DNA of 27,278 nt from SVTX01 sp045660325. GTDB lineage: Bacteria > Bacillota > Clostridia > Oscillospirales > CAG-272. The first letter of the stretch is position 1. The number at the start of each line of letters is the position of its first letter. A program made the position numbers and the translations under genes. The stretch covers positions 1-27,278 of the forward strand of contig JAZRDO010000037.1 of NCBI GenBank assembly GCA_045660325.1, given 5' to 3'. Positions 14,906 through 21,323 of the stretch are shown one piece after another. The notes beneath the pieces were generated by a model, which was not told the origin of the DNA, searched no databases, and saw only the letters and a list, made by a program, of their open reading frames with translations.

Positions 14906-15824
14906 TCTTCTCGCCCTCCTTCTTCTTTTTCTTCTTTGTAATGTGAGATTTAAGATAAGGAACGCCGAGGAAGAGAGCTACAACGAGTGCGGAAAGCATC
15001 TTCAAGAGCTCGCTGGGGAGTCCTATGAAAATAACCGTCTGGAATACGAGCCAATAGATTATAGCACCGCATACCACGAAGAAAAGTCGGAGCGCAAAGT
15101 TTGTAGTCTTCTTCTGGAAAAGAGCCTCGCCTACGATAACCGCCGCAAGACCGATAACGATCGCGCCACGACCCATATTGATATCCGCCGCGCCCTGCTG
15201 CTGAGCAAGAAGTGCGCCGGAGAGAGCAACCACGCCGTTGGAAAGAGCGAGACCGAATACCTTTGTAAAGTTAGTGTTTATACCCTGTGCACGGGACATT
15301 TCGATATTACAGCCCGTAGAACGCAAGGACATACCCATCTCTGTACCGAAGAACCAATAAAGCACGCCGATAAGAACTGCCACAAATCCTGCCAAGATCG
15401 CAAGTGTTACCCAAATTTCAGAGGTCGAGCCCGAGATAAGCACCTTGTCGCCGTACTTGAAGCGGGAGAGAGCAATATTTGCGCGGCTTCCCATAACGAG
15501 AAGATTCGTCGACCAGAGCATCAGCTGTGTGAGAATACCCGCAAGGATAGCGGGAATACCGAGAGTCGTATGCAAAATACCCGTAACGAGACCTGCAAGC
15601 ATACCGACGATGATCGCACAGAAAATCGCGATCCATACGTTTACGCCCTTCGTGATAAGCACGGTACAAACCGCCGCACCCGTCGTGATCGAGCCGTCAA
15701 CGGTCAGGTCGGCTACGTCGAGCACCTTGAACGTGATATAAAGACCGATTGCCATAATGCCCCACACAAGGCCCTGGGCAACCGCGCTCGGAAGAGTTCC
15801 GAGCCAATTCATAAGCATTTCCAT
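14898..15824 (-). CDS. ABC transporter permease (COG4120, branched-chain type)
   Basis: This 308-residue membrane protein has about eight or nine hydrophobic segments and the BPD_transp_2 fold. Typical blocks are GLVWGIMAIGLYITFKVLDVADLTVDGSITTGAA near the N-terminus (quoted in part by the family as DLTVDGS) and EMGMSLRSTGCNIEMSRAQGIN near residue 166, with GLALSNGVVALSGALLAQQQG after it. The last dozen residues are a run of lysines before EGEKNA, which faces the cytoplasm. It forms the channel for the substrate-binding lipoprotein and the ATPase in the same operon. An AAGGA site lies nine bases before the ATG. The substrate is unknown; some related systems import tryptophan. Confidence 0.93.
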   Translation of the reverse strand: MEMLMNWLGTLPSAVAQGLVWGIMAIGLYITFKVLDVADLTVDGSITTGAAVCTVLITKGVNVWIAIFCAIIVGMLAGLVTGILHTTLGIPAILAGILTQLMLWSTNLLVMGSRANIALSRFKYGDKVLISGSTSEIWVTLAILAGFVAVLIGVLYWFFGTEMGMSLRSTGCNIEMSRAQGINTNFTKVFGLALSNGVVALSGALLAQQQGAADINMGRGAIVIGLAAVIVGEALFQKKTTNFALRLFFVVCGAIIYWLVFQTVIFIGLPSELLKMLSALVVALFLGVPYLKSHITKKKKKKEGEKNA

Positions 15825-15876
15825 TTTAAAATTCCTTTCGCCCTGCTAAAATGCAAAGCCTTTATTTAATGCTTTT

Positions 15877-15902
15877 GCCTGCGGAAGAATCCCCCCGCAG
15901 GC
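15877..15902 (-). other. Intergenic hairpin between binding protein and permease genes
   Basis: GCCTGCGG (15877-15884) and CCGCAGGC (15895-15902) form an 8-bp GC-rich stem. No T-run follows on either strand, so it is not a standard terminator. It could protect the 3' end of the binding-protein message and help the lipoprotein outnumber the permease. Confidence 0.55.
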
Positions 15903-15926
15903 CAAAACAAATATATTTTTTGGGGA

Positions 15927-16916
15927 TTACTCCATTACGATAGCAACGTATCCCTTTGCCTCGAGCGCGTCGGTATCAATACCAAGCTCCTCGCACTTTA
16001 CGGGATTGTACTTCTTTGTAAAGATCGCCGCGTACTCGATCTTCATCTCCTCGATCTTAGCCTCACCCTTGAGGATCTTTATTGCCATCTCTGCGGTAGC
16101 AACGCCGAGATCGTAATAGTTAATGGAAAGAGTAGCAACGCCACATCCTGCGCAAATGCCCTCTTCACCCGCGATAACAGGTGTGTCACCCACAACGCCG
16201 CTGATGGTCTCAGCACAGCTTGCGGCAGTATTATCGGTGGGAACGTAGATAACGTCGGCGAATGCAGCGGCAGCCGCGGCAACAGTTGAAACGTCGTTAG
16301 AGTCCGTAAACGCGTATTTCTTTACGTTTTCAGAGGTAATACCTCTCTCCTCAAGAAGTCTTGCGATTTCCTTAACCTGATATTCGGAGTTGGGCTCGCT
16401 GGAGCAGTAAAGAAGAGCTACCTTCTTTGCCTCGGGGAAAAGATCCACGATCATATCCGCCTGCTTGTCAAGAGGCGCGAGGTCACTCGTACCCGATACG
16501 TTTGCGCCAACAAGACCGTCGAAGTTATCAATGCCGAGAGCTACGCCGTATTCCGTGATGGACGTGCCGAGAACGGGAATGTTCTCCTGCTGAGCCGCCG
16601 CCTGAAGCGCAGGTGTAGCGTTAGCCATAATGAGATCAACCTTCTTGGAAACAAAGTTGCTCACGATCGTTGTACAAGTAGAGGGGTCGTTGCTGGCATT
16701 TTCGTTGAGAATTTCAATATTGTCACCGAATTCAGCCTTAAGGGTATCGATAAAGCCCTGTGTAGCCGCGTCAAGTGCGGGGTGCTGAACGAGCTGACAG
16801 ATACCAACCGTATATTTTCCATCGTCATTTCCCGTATTGCAGGAAGCAAAGCTTACCATACAGGAAAGCGCGAGAACTGTCGCAAGTGCGAGTGATAAAA
16901 TCTTTGTGAATTTCAT
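15927..16916 (-). CDS. ABC transporter substrate-binding lipoprotein (COG2984, TrpX-like)
   Basis: The 329-residue protein starts with a lipoprotein signal peptide ending in SFASC (Cys 26). The mature part has the two-lobe periplasmic-binding fold of the ABC_sub_bind family: YTVGICQLVQHPALDAA near residue 35, a conserved family block, then LIMANATPALQAAAQ, VLGTSITEYGVALG and KKVALLYCSSEPNS. In Gram-positive cells it is anchored outside the membrane and delivers ligand to the permease. Some members bind tryptophan or other aromatic compounds; the ligand here is not known. It leads the operon binding protein–permease–ATPase–esterase. The promoter has perfect consensus boxes and an inverted repeat over the -10, which suggests repressor control. 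Confidence 0.93.
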   Translation of the reverse strand: MKFTKILSLALATVLALSCMVSFASCNTGNDDGKYTVGICQLVQHPALDAATQGFIDTLKAEFGDNIEILNENASNDPSTCTTIVSNFVSKKVDLIMANATPALQAAAQQENIPVLGTSITEYGVALGIDNFDGLVGANVSGTSDLAPLDKQADMIVDLFPEAKKVALLYCSSEPNSEYQVKEIARLLEERGITSENVKKYAFTDSNDVSTVAAAAAAFADVIYVPTDNTAASCAETISGVVGDTPVIAGEEGICAGCGVATLSINYYDLGVATAEMAIKILKGEAKIEEMKIEYAAIFTKKYNPVKCEELGIDTDALEAKGYVAIVME

Positions 16917-16961
16917 AATCCTTACCTCTTTTTCTCCAAAAAATCTCGGATAAATTATAAA

Positions 16962-16981
16962 AGTGTTATTATTATAACACT
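16962..16981. promoter_or_regulatory. Candidate operator over the transporter promoter
   Basis: AGTGTTAT (16962-16969) and ATAACACT (16974-16981) are perfect inverted repeats with a 4-base centre. They cover the -10 box at 16971-16976, where a bound protein would block RNA polymerase. Part of the symmetry comes from the TATAAT itself. Confidence 0.5.
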
Positions 16982-16999
16982 AATAATTATCTTTGTCAA
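16971..16999 (-). promoter_or_regulatory. Promoter of the ABC transporter operon
   Basis: Minus-strand TTGACA (16999-16994) and TATAAT (16976-16971) with a 17-base spacer, a perfect consensus. The 5' leader is only about 50 bases, too short for a T-box or large riboswitch. Confidence 0.9.
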
Positions 17000-17054
17000 T
17001 GTTTATATTGATTTTCGGCAATCTGCACATAAACTATGCCTTTATGAACAAGCC

Positions 17055-17093
17055 AAAACAAAAATGGCACTTGCTTTTTTGTCGCAAATGCCA
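17055..17093 (-). terminator. Terminator of the cytidylate-kinase-like gene
   Basis: Arms 17065-17074 and 17084-17093 pair over ten positions, with one U·G pair in the minus-strand RNA. The minus strand then runs TTTTTGTTTTGG. Confidence 0.75.
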
Positions 17094-17125
17094 CCTTTTA
17101 TGTATTTTTGAATACTTTTGAATAA

Positions 17126-17749
17126 TTATTCGTTATCTTCCTTCCAGCTGTCTCTTACGATCTTCTCAAGGATATCAACACAGCCCTCGATACCGAACGC
17201 GCTGCTGTCGAGCATAATGTTATAGCTGTCGCACATGCCCCACTCCTTCATAGCAAAGTTGCGGTAATAAATTCTGCGCTTCGCATCCTTGTCGCGGAGT
17301 CTGTTTTCGGTCTTATAGTCGATCTTGCCGTAATACTTTTCAACTCTGTTCTTGCGGAATTCCATATTCGCGCGGATAAATACGTGGAGAGCATCCTCTC
17401 TGTCCGACAAAACGTAGTCCGAGCCACGACCGATAATAACGCAATTACCGTCCTTCGCTACGGACTTGATAGCATCGACCTGAGCCGCCTGCACCTTGTT
17501 TGCAAAGGAAAGAGTACCCATAACGTCTCCTCCGCCCTGCATTGCGATCGTATAAAGGAAGCTGCTCTTATGAGTAGCGTATTCGTCGTACTTTTCAACT
17601 ATATCTCTGGAGAGACCGCTCTGCTCCATTACGTCCTCGATAAGCTCTCGGTCATAAAAACGGTATCCGAGTCTCTTTGCAAGCTCCTTACCGATAGTAC
17701 GTCCTCCGCTACCGAATTCGCGGCTGATTGTAATTACTGTCTTTTTCAT
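17126..17749 (-). CDS. Cytidylate-kinase-like protein
   Basis: The 207-residue protein belongs to the cytidylate kinase-like (Cytidylate_kin2) group of small P-loop kinases. The P-loop reads SREFGSGGRTIGKELAKRLG near residue 9, followed by FYDRELI. IIGRGSDYVL near residue 100 and HVFIRANMEFRKNRV near 122 fit the family, and the DKDAKRRIYYRNF segment looks like the lid. True Cmk proteins are longer and have a dedicated CMP domain, so the natural substrate is uncertain. It is transcribed alone from 17785-17813, with an AGAGG site before the ATG, and is divergent from mntP. Confidence 0.85.
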   Translation of the reverse strand: MKKTVITISREFGSGGRTIGKELAKRLGYRFYDRELIEDVMEQSGLSRDIVEKYDEYATHKSSFLYTIAMQGGGDVMGTLSFANKVQAAQVDAIKSVAKDGNCVIIGRGSDYVLSDREDALHVFIRANMEFRKNRVEKYYGKIDYKTENRLRDKDAKRRIYYRNFAMKEWGMCDSYNIMLDSSAFGIEGCVDILEKIVRDSWKEDNE

Positions 17750-17784
17750 AGCAATTCCTCTTGTGAATAAATTCTTCTATTATT

Positions 17785-17813
17785 ATTGTACCACGGTATT
17801 TGTTTTTTGTCAA
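17785..17813 (-). promoter_or_regulatory. Promoter of the cytidylate-kinase-like gene
   Basis: Minus-strand TTGACA (17813-17808) and TACAAT (17790-17785) are separated by 17 bases. It is divergent from the mntP promoter. Confidence 0.85.
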
Positions 17814-17847
17814 GAATTGTTTTTTCACAAAGCTTTTACATTTGTTG

Positions 17848-17876
17848 TTGACAAATTGATGAAAATGTGATAAAAT
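17848..17876 (+). promoter_or_regulatory. Promoter of mntP
   Basis: TTGACA (17848-17853) and TAAAAT (17871-17876) are separated by 17 bases. Transcription should start near 17883, giving a leader of about 55 bases. Confidence 0.85.
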
Positions 17877-17887
17877 AGCACTCGTGC

Positions 17888-17917
17888 GCATTGGTTCTTC
17901 TTCCAATGCCTTTTGTT
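17888..17917 (+). promoter_or_regulatory. Terminator-like hairpin in the mntP leader
   Basis: GCATTGG (17888-17894) and CCAATGC (17903-17909) form a 7-bp stem with an 8-nt loop, followed by CTTTTGTTT. It lies between the predicted transcript start and the GGAGG site at 17926-17930. It may be a small attenuator or a stability element. The leader is too short for the yybP-ykoY manganese riboswitch often found before mntP. Confidence 0.45.
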
Positions 17918-17936
17918 TGAATCTCGGAGGACTTTT

Positions 17937-18533
17937 ATGGGACCCTTATTTTTTATTATCAATATAGGACTCGGAATAAGCCTTGCTATGGACGCCTTCT
18001 CGGTTTCATTGGCTAACGGACTTAACGAGCCGAAAATGAAGGTGCGAAAAATGTGCGGCATCGCGGCTGTTTTCGCAATATTTCAGGCACTTATGCCCTT
18101 CATCGGTTGGATATGCCTTCACACTATCGTCGAAGCCTTCGGCTGGTTTGAAAATCTCATTCCGTGGATCGCTCTCATCCTTCTCTCCTTTATCGGTGTG
18201 AAGATGATAATCGACGGTGTCAAGAAAAATAAGCTTTGCGAGGAGGAGGGCATCTGCGAATGCACCCGTCTTACGTTCGGCTCTCTTATCGTTCAGGGTA
18301 TCGCTACCTCCATCGACGCGCTCTCCGCAGGCGTTAACTTCGCGGAATACAATCTCATCGAGGCTCTCGTAGCCGTTGCGCTTATCGCGATCGTAACGTT
18401 TATCATTTGTATGGTGGGTGTTTTCGTCGGCAAGAAGGCGGGAACAAAGCTTGAGGGCAAGGCTTGTATCTTCGGCGGCGCAATTCTTATTCTCATCGGT
18501 ATCACAATATTCGTAAAGGGAATATTCTTTTAA
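17937..18533 (+). CDS. mntP: Manganese efflux pump MntP
   Basis: MntP exports excess Mn2+ across the cytoplasmic membrane. The protein of about 198 residues has six hydrophobic segments and two repeated halves. Each half has the family's acidic membrane motif: AMDAFSVSLANG in helix 1 and IATSIDALSAGVNFA in helix 4. A cytoplasmic loop with several Cys and Glu (KLCEEEGICEC) separates them. The ATG at 17937 is preferred over one eight codons upstream because GGAGG lies six bases before it. It is a single-gene unit with promoter 17848-17876 and terminator 18571-18615. The leader holds a hairpin but no recognisable yybP-ykoY aptamer. Confidence 0.93.
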   Translation: MGPLFFIINIGLGISLAMDAFSVSLANGLNEPKMKVRKMCGIAAVFAIFQALMPFIGWICLHTIVEAFGWFENLIPWIALILLSFIGVKMIIDGVKKNKLCEEEGICECTRLTFGSLIVQGIATSIDALSAGVNFAEYNLIEALVAVALIAIVTFIICMVGVFVGKKAGTKLEGKACIFGGAILILIGITIFVKGIFF

Positions 18534-18570
18534 AAAAACTTTTCGACAAATCAAAATGCATTTTGTAAAA

Positions 18571-18615
18571 CCCCCGTTAAAGGCTGTCGCAGGATGGCTC
18601 TTACGGGGGCTTTTT
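18571..18615 (+). terminator. Terminator of mntP
   Basis: CCCCCGT (18571-18577) pairs with ACGGGGG (18603-18609), with partial inner pairing. CTTTTT follows. Confidence 0.75.
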
Positions 18616-18630
18616 GTCGCGTGATTTTCC

Positions 18631-18659
18631 TTGACACATAAGGGTTTTGTTGATATAAT
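18631..18659 (+). promoter_or_regulatory. Promoter of the LRR surface protein
   Basis: TTGACA (18631-18636) and TATAAT (18654-18659), 17-base spacer, perfect consensus. A possible upstream start codon for the protein at 18631 lies within this promoter and is therefore rejected. Confidence 0.9.
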
Positions 18660-18729
18660 GCTCTTACATTCGGCGGATGCACACGGGATGCGCACTCGTA
18701 GTGACGTCGCCAAAAAAGGAGAGTTTAAA

Positions 18730-19491
18730 ATGAATAAAAATAAAATACGGCTTATAGCAATTTTAGCATCGACCGCGACCGTGCTTACGGCGGTCATAAG
18801 CATCTGCGCGCTAAGCAGCGCAAAAAACGCGATGAACAACGAAAGAGATGATGAAGCAGCCACAACGACAAGCGACACGGGCACGTACATACCGCCCGTA
18901 TATGACGACTCGGGCAAGGACAAGGAGAATGATCCCGCCCCCGATGAAAAGGAAACCGAGGCTCCTGCTGCTCCTATCGAAAAATCCCTTGAATACGTCT
19001 CAAACTCCAACGGCACCTGCACGGTTGTGGGCATTGGAAGCATCACGGACACCTGCATAATAATCCCCGAAAAAAGTCCCTCGGGAGAGGTGGTTACAGG
19101 CATTGGAGAAAAGGCGTTTTACGGCAACACCAAGATAAACGCAATACAGATCCCCTCGACCGTAACACACATAGGGGATATGGCGTTCGGAGGCTGTAGC
19201 TCACTCGCCTATATTTCGGTTAGCACCGACAATAATTCCTTCTGCGACGCGGGGGGCATACTGTTCTCTCGCGACGGAAAAACGCTTATTCACTACCCCG
19301 CCCTCAAGGGCAACGACACCTTGAAAATTCCTTTTGATGTAAAGGAAATTTCCGCTATGGCATTCTATGATTGCCCCGCGCTTAAATATATAGATTATGA
19401 CGGCGAGGTAACGGACTGGGCAAAGATCAAAATAGGTGAGGGCAACTATGCGCTCTACTCGATCTCAATCCGCTGTGAGAAAGCAAAATAA
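18730..19491 (+). CDS. BspA-type leucine-rich repeat (LRR_5) surface protein
   Basis: The protein of about 253 residues begins with a charged MNKNKIR and a hydrophobic stretch to about residue 30, a signal peptide or N-terminal anchor. A Thr/Asp/Pro/Glu-rich linker follows (about residues 38-75), then LRR_5 repeats: VVTGIGEKAFYGNTKINAIQIPSTV, given here in family pieces such as GIGEKAFYG, HIGDMAFGGCSSLAYISV and EISAMAFYDCPALKYID. A tail WAKIKIGEGNYAL matches what often follows such repeats. These proteins are exported and usually bind host or matrix ligands. AAGGAG lies eight bases before the chosen ATG at 18730. It is small for the family, with about three repeats. Confidence 0.88.
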   Translation: MNKNKIRLIAILASTATVLTAVISICALSSAKNAMNNERDDEAATTTSDTGTYIPPVYDDSGKDKENDPAPDEKETEAPAAPIEKSLEYVSNSNGTCTVVGIGSITDTCIIIPEKSPSGEVVTGIGEKAFYGNTKINAIQIPSTVTHIGDMAFGGCSSLAYISVSTDNNSFCDAGGILFSRDGKTLIHYPALKGNDTLKIPFDVKEISAMAFYDCPALKYIDYDGEVTDWAKIKIGEGNYALYSISIRCEKAK

Positions 19492-19493
19492 AG

Positions 19494-19525
19494 AAAACGG
19501 AGAGCCTCGGCTCTCCGTTTTTTAT
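19494..19525. terminator. Bidirectional terminator between the LRR gene and prfC
   Basis: Perfect inverted repeat 19494-19506 / 19509-19521 (AAAACGGAGAGCC and its complement), with T-runs on the plus side and A-rich sequence before it. It serves both convergent genes. Confidence 0.85.
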
Positions 19526-21117
19526 TACCACTTATTAAATTCCGAAAGAACGAGTCCTTCGTTATTTTCAAGCGCAAAATTGACCGCCCACTGACCGGGG
19601 AAAACGAGAAGACTGTTTCCGCGAACGTCGAGAACGTGTCGTGTGTCTCCCGTAAGACGAAGCTTTGAGGGCTCCACGGGAGTCTTTTCGATATATCTTA
19701 TCTGATCGTGAGGTAAGTCCATTCTGGAGTAGCTTACGCCGTACTCGCTCTGCATTCTGAACTTAAGAACGTCAAACTGAAGCACGCCTACAACGCCCAC
19801 GATAACTCGTTCCATACCTGCGTCGGGGAGGAAGAAGATCTGGATCGCACCCTCCTCGGCGATCTGCTCCATTCCCTTCTGGAACTGCTTACGCTTCATG
19901 GAGTCGATCTGCTCAACAACCGCAAAATGCTCGGGAGCGAACGTAGGGATTCCCTTAAATTTCACCTTCAAGGGCGGCTCGCAAATAGTGTCGCCAATCG
20001 AGAAGATACCGGGGTCAAATACACCGATAATATCGCCCGCATAAGCCTCCTCGATAACCTCGCGCTCCTGCGCCATCATCTGCTGAGGCTGAGAAAGTCT
20101 TATCATCTTACCCTGACGGACGTGAAGATACTCCTTGCCCTTCTGGAATTTACCCGAGCAGATTCGCATAAACGCGATTCTGTCGCGGTGTGCCTTATTC
20201 ATATTAGCCTGGATCTTGAATACGAACGCCGAGAACTTTTCGTCGAAGGTGTCAACCTCACCCTCCTCGCTCTCTCTTGCAAGAGGCGCGGTGGTCATCT
20301 TCAAGAATGCTTCAAGGAAGGGCTCGATACCGAAGTTGTTGAGCGCCGAGCCGAAGAACACGGGCGAGAGCTTACCGCATCTTACCTTTTCAAGATCAAA
20401 ATCAAAGCAAGCACCGTCAAGAAGCTCGATCTGCTCTACGAGTGTCTCACGAAGGTTTGCGCCGATAAGAGAATCAAGCTTGTCCGTATCCGTAATATCG
20501 CACTCGATAGCGCGGAGCCTTTCGCGTCCGCCGTGGAAGTTGTCAAAGGTCAAAATGCACTTCTTTTCTCTATCGTAAACTCCCTTGAACGTCTGACCGC
20601 AGGAAATAGGCCAATTCATAGGATACGTGCCGATACCGAACTCGGTCTCAAGCTCGTCAATAAGGTCGAAGGGATCCTGCGCTTCGCGGTCGAGCTTATT
20701 TATAAACGTAAATATCGGAATATGTCTCATCGCGCATACGCGGAAAAGCTTTCTCGTCTGCGGCTCGATACCCTTTGCCGCGTCGATAACCATTACAACG
20801 CTGTCCGCCGCCATAAGAGTTCTGTACGTGTCCTCCGAGAAGTCCTGGTGTCCGGGAGTGTCGAGAATATTTACGCAATAGCCGTCGTATTCAAACTGCA
20901 TAACGGACGAGGTTACCGAGATACCTCTCTGCTTTTCAAGCTCCATCCAGTCCGATACCGCGTGCTTATCACTCTGCTTGCCCTTAACCGAGCCCGCGGT
21001 CTGGATCGCGCCGCCGTAAAGCAGGAATTTTTCTGTTAAAGTCGTTTTACCCGCGTCGGGGTGGGATATTATCGCAAACGTTCTTCTGCGATTTATTTCC
21101 TGTCTTAAATCTGCCAC
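19525..21117 (-). CDS. prfC: Peptide chain release factor 3 (RF3)
   Basis: RF3 is a GTPase that removes RF1 and RF2 from the ribosome after peptide release. The 530-residue protein has the G1 motif SHPDAGKTTLTEK near residue 19, the RGISVTSSVMQFEY switch region, G3 in LDTPGHQDFSEDTYR near 88, and G4 in FINKLDREAQDP near 139. The remaining domains match RF3 length and order, including YAGDIIGVFDPG and the C-terminal FPGQWAVNFALE segment. The start codon is GTG (21117-21115), with GGAG seven bases upstream. It is transcribed alone from a perfect-consensus promoter. Confidence 0.96.
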   Translation of the reverse strand: MADLRQEINRRRTFAIISHPDAGKTTLTEKFLLYGGAIQTAGSVKGKQSDKHAVSDWMELEKQRGISVTSSVMQFEYDGYCVNILDTPGHQDFSEDTYRTLMAADSVVMVIDAAKGIEPQTRKLFRVCAMRHIPIFTFINKLDREAQDPFDLIDELETEFGIGTYPMNWPISCGQTFKGVYDREKKCILTFDNFHGGRERLRAIECDITDTDKLDSLIGANLRETLVEQIELLDGACFDFDLEKVRCGKLSPVFFGSALNNFGIEPFLEAFLKMTTAPLARESEEGEVDTFDEKFSAFVFKIQANMNKAHRDRIAFMRICSGKFQKGKEYLHVRQGKMIRLSQPQQMMAQEREVIEEAYAGDIIGVFDPGIFSIGDTICEPPLKVKFKGIPTFAPEHFAVVEQIDSMKRKQFQKGMEQIAEEGAIQIFFLPDAGMERVIVGVVGVLQFDVLKFRMQSEYGVSYSRMDLPHDQIRYIEKTPVEPSKLRLTGDTRHVLDVRGNSLLVFPGQWAVNFALENNEGLVLSEFNKW

Positions 21118-21152
21118 GTTATTCTCCTAAATTACAAATTTTTCCGCATAAT

Positions 21153-21181
21153 ATTATAACAAAACACCCCGACTCTGTCAA
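21153..21181 (-). promoter_or_regulatory. Promoter of prfC
   Basis: Minus-strand TTGACA (21181-21176) and TATAAT (21158-21153) with a 17-base spacer, perfect consensus. Confidence 0.9.
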
Positions 21182-21252
21182 GTGGAAAACGGGTATTAAT
21201 TTATATACTCTTATTATTTCATAATAAAAGCGGTAAAAATACGGCAATGCTA

Positions 21253-21281
21253 TTGCATTTTTATTTGCGCTGTGATATAAT
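21253..21281 (+). promoter_or_regulatory. Promoter of the GH78-like gene
   Basis: TTGCAT (21253-21258) and TATAAT (21276-21281) with a 17-base spacer, 42 bases before the ATG. Confidence 0.75.
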
Positions 21282-21323
21282 TACCCTGTATATGCATTAG
21301 GAAAGAAAGCAGGTATCATAAAT

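Noticed and set aside
15877..15902. Rho-independent terminator between binding protein and permease
   Set aside because: There is no T-run after the stem on either strand, and the downstream genes need to be expressed.
16917..16970. T-box or trp leader before the TrpX-like operon
   Set aside because: The leader is only about 50 bases from the consensus promoter; no T-box motif or leader peptide is visible.
18631..18729. Longer N-terminus for the LRR protein starting at 18631
   Set aside because: That start lies inside a perfect promoter. The ATG at 18730 has AAGGAG at the right distance and begins a signal peptide.
18006..19103. 365-codon minus-strand frame across mntP and the LRR gene
   Set aside because: It crosses the mntP terminator and two clear genes, is antisense to both, and has low-complexity content without motifs.
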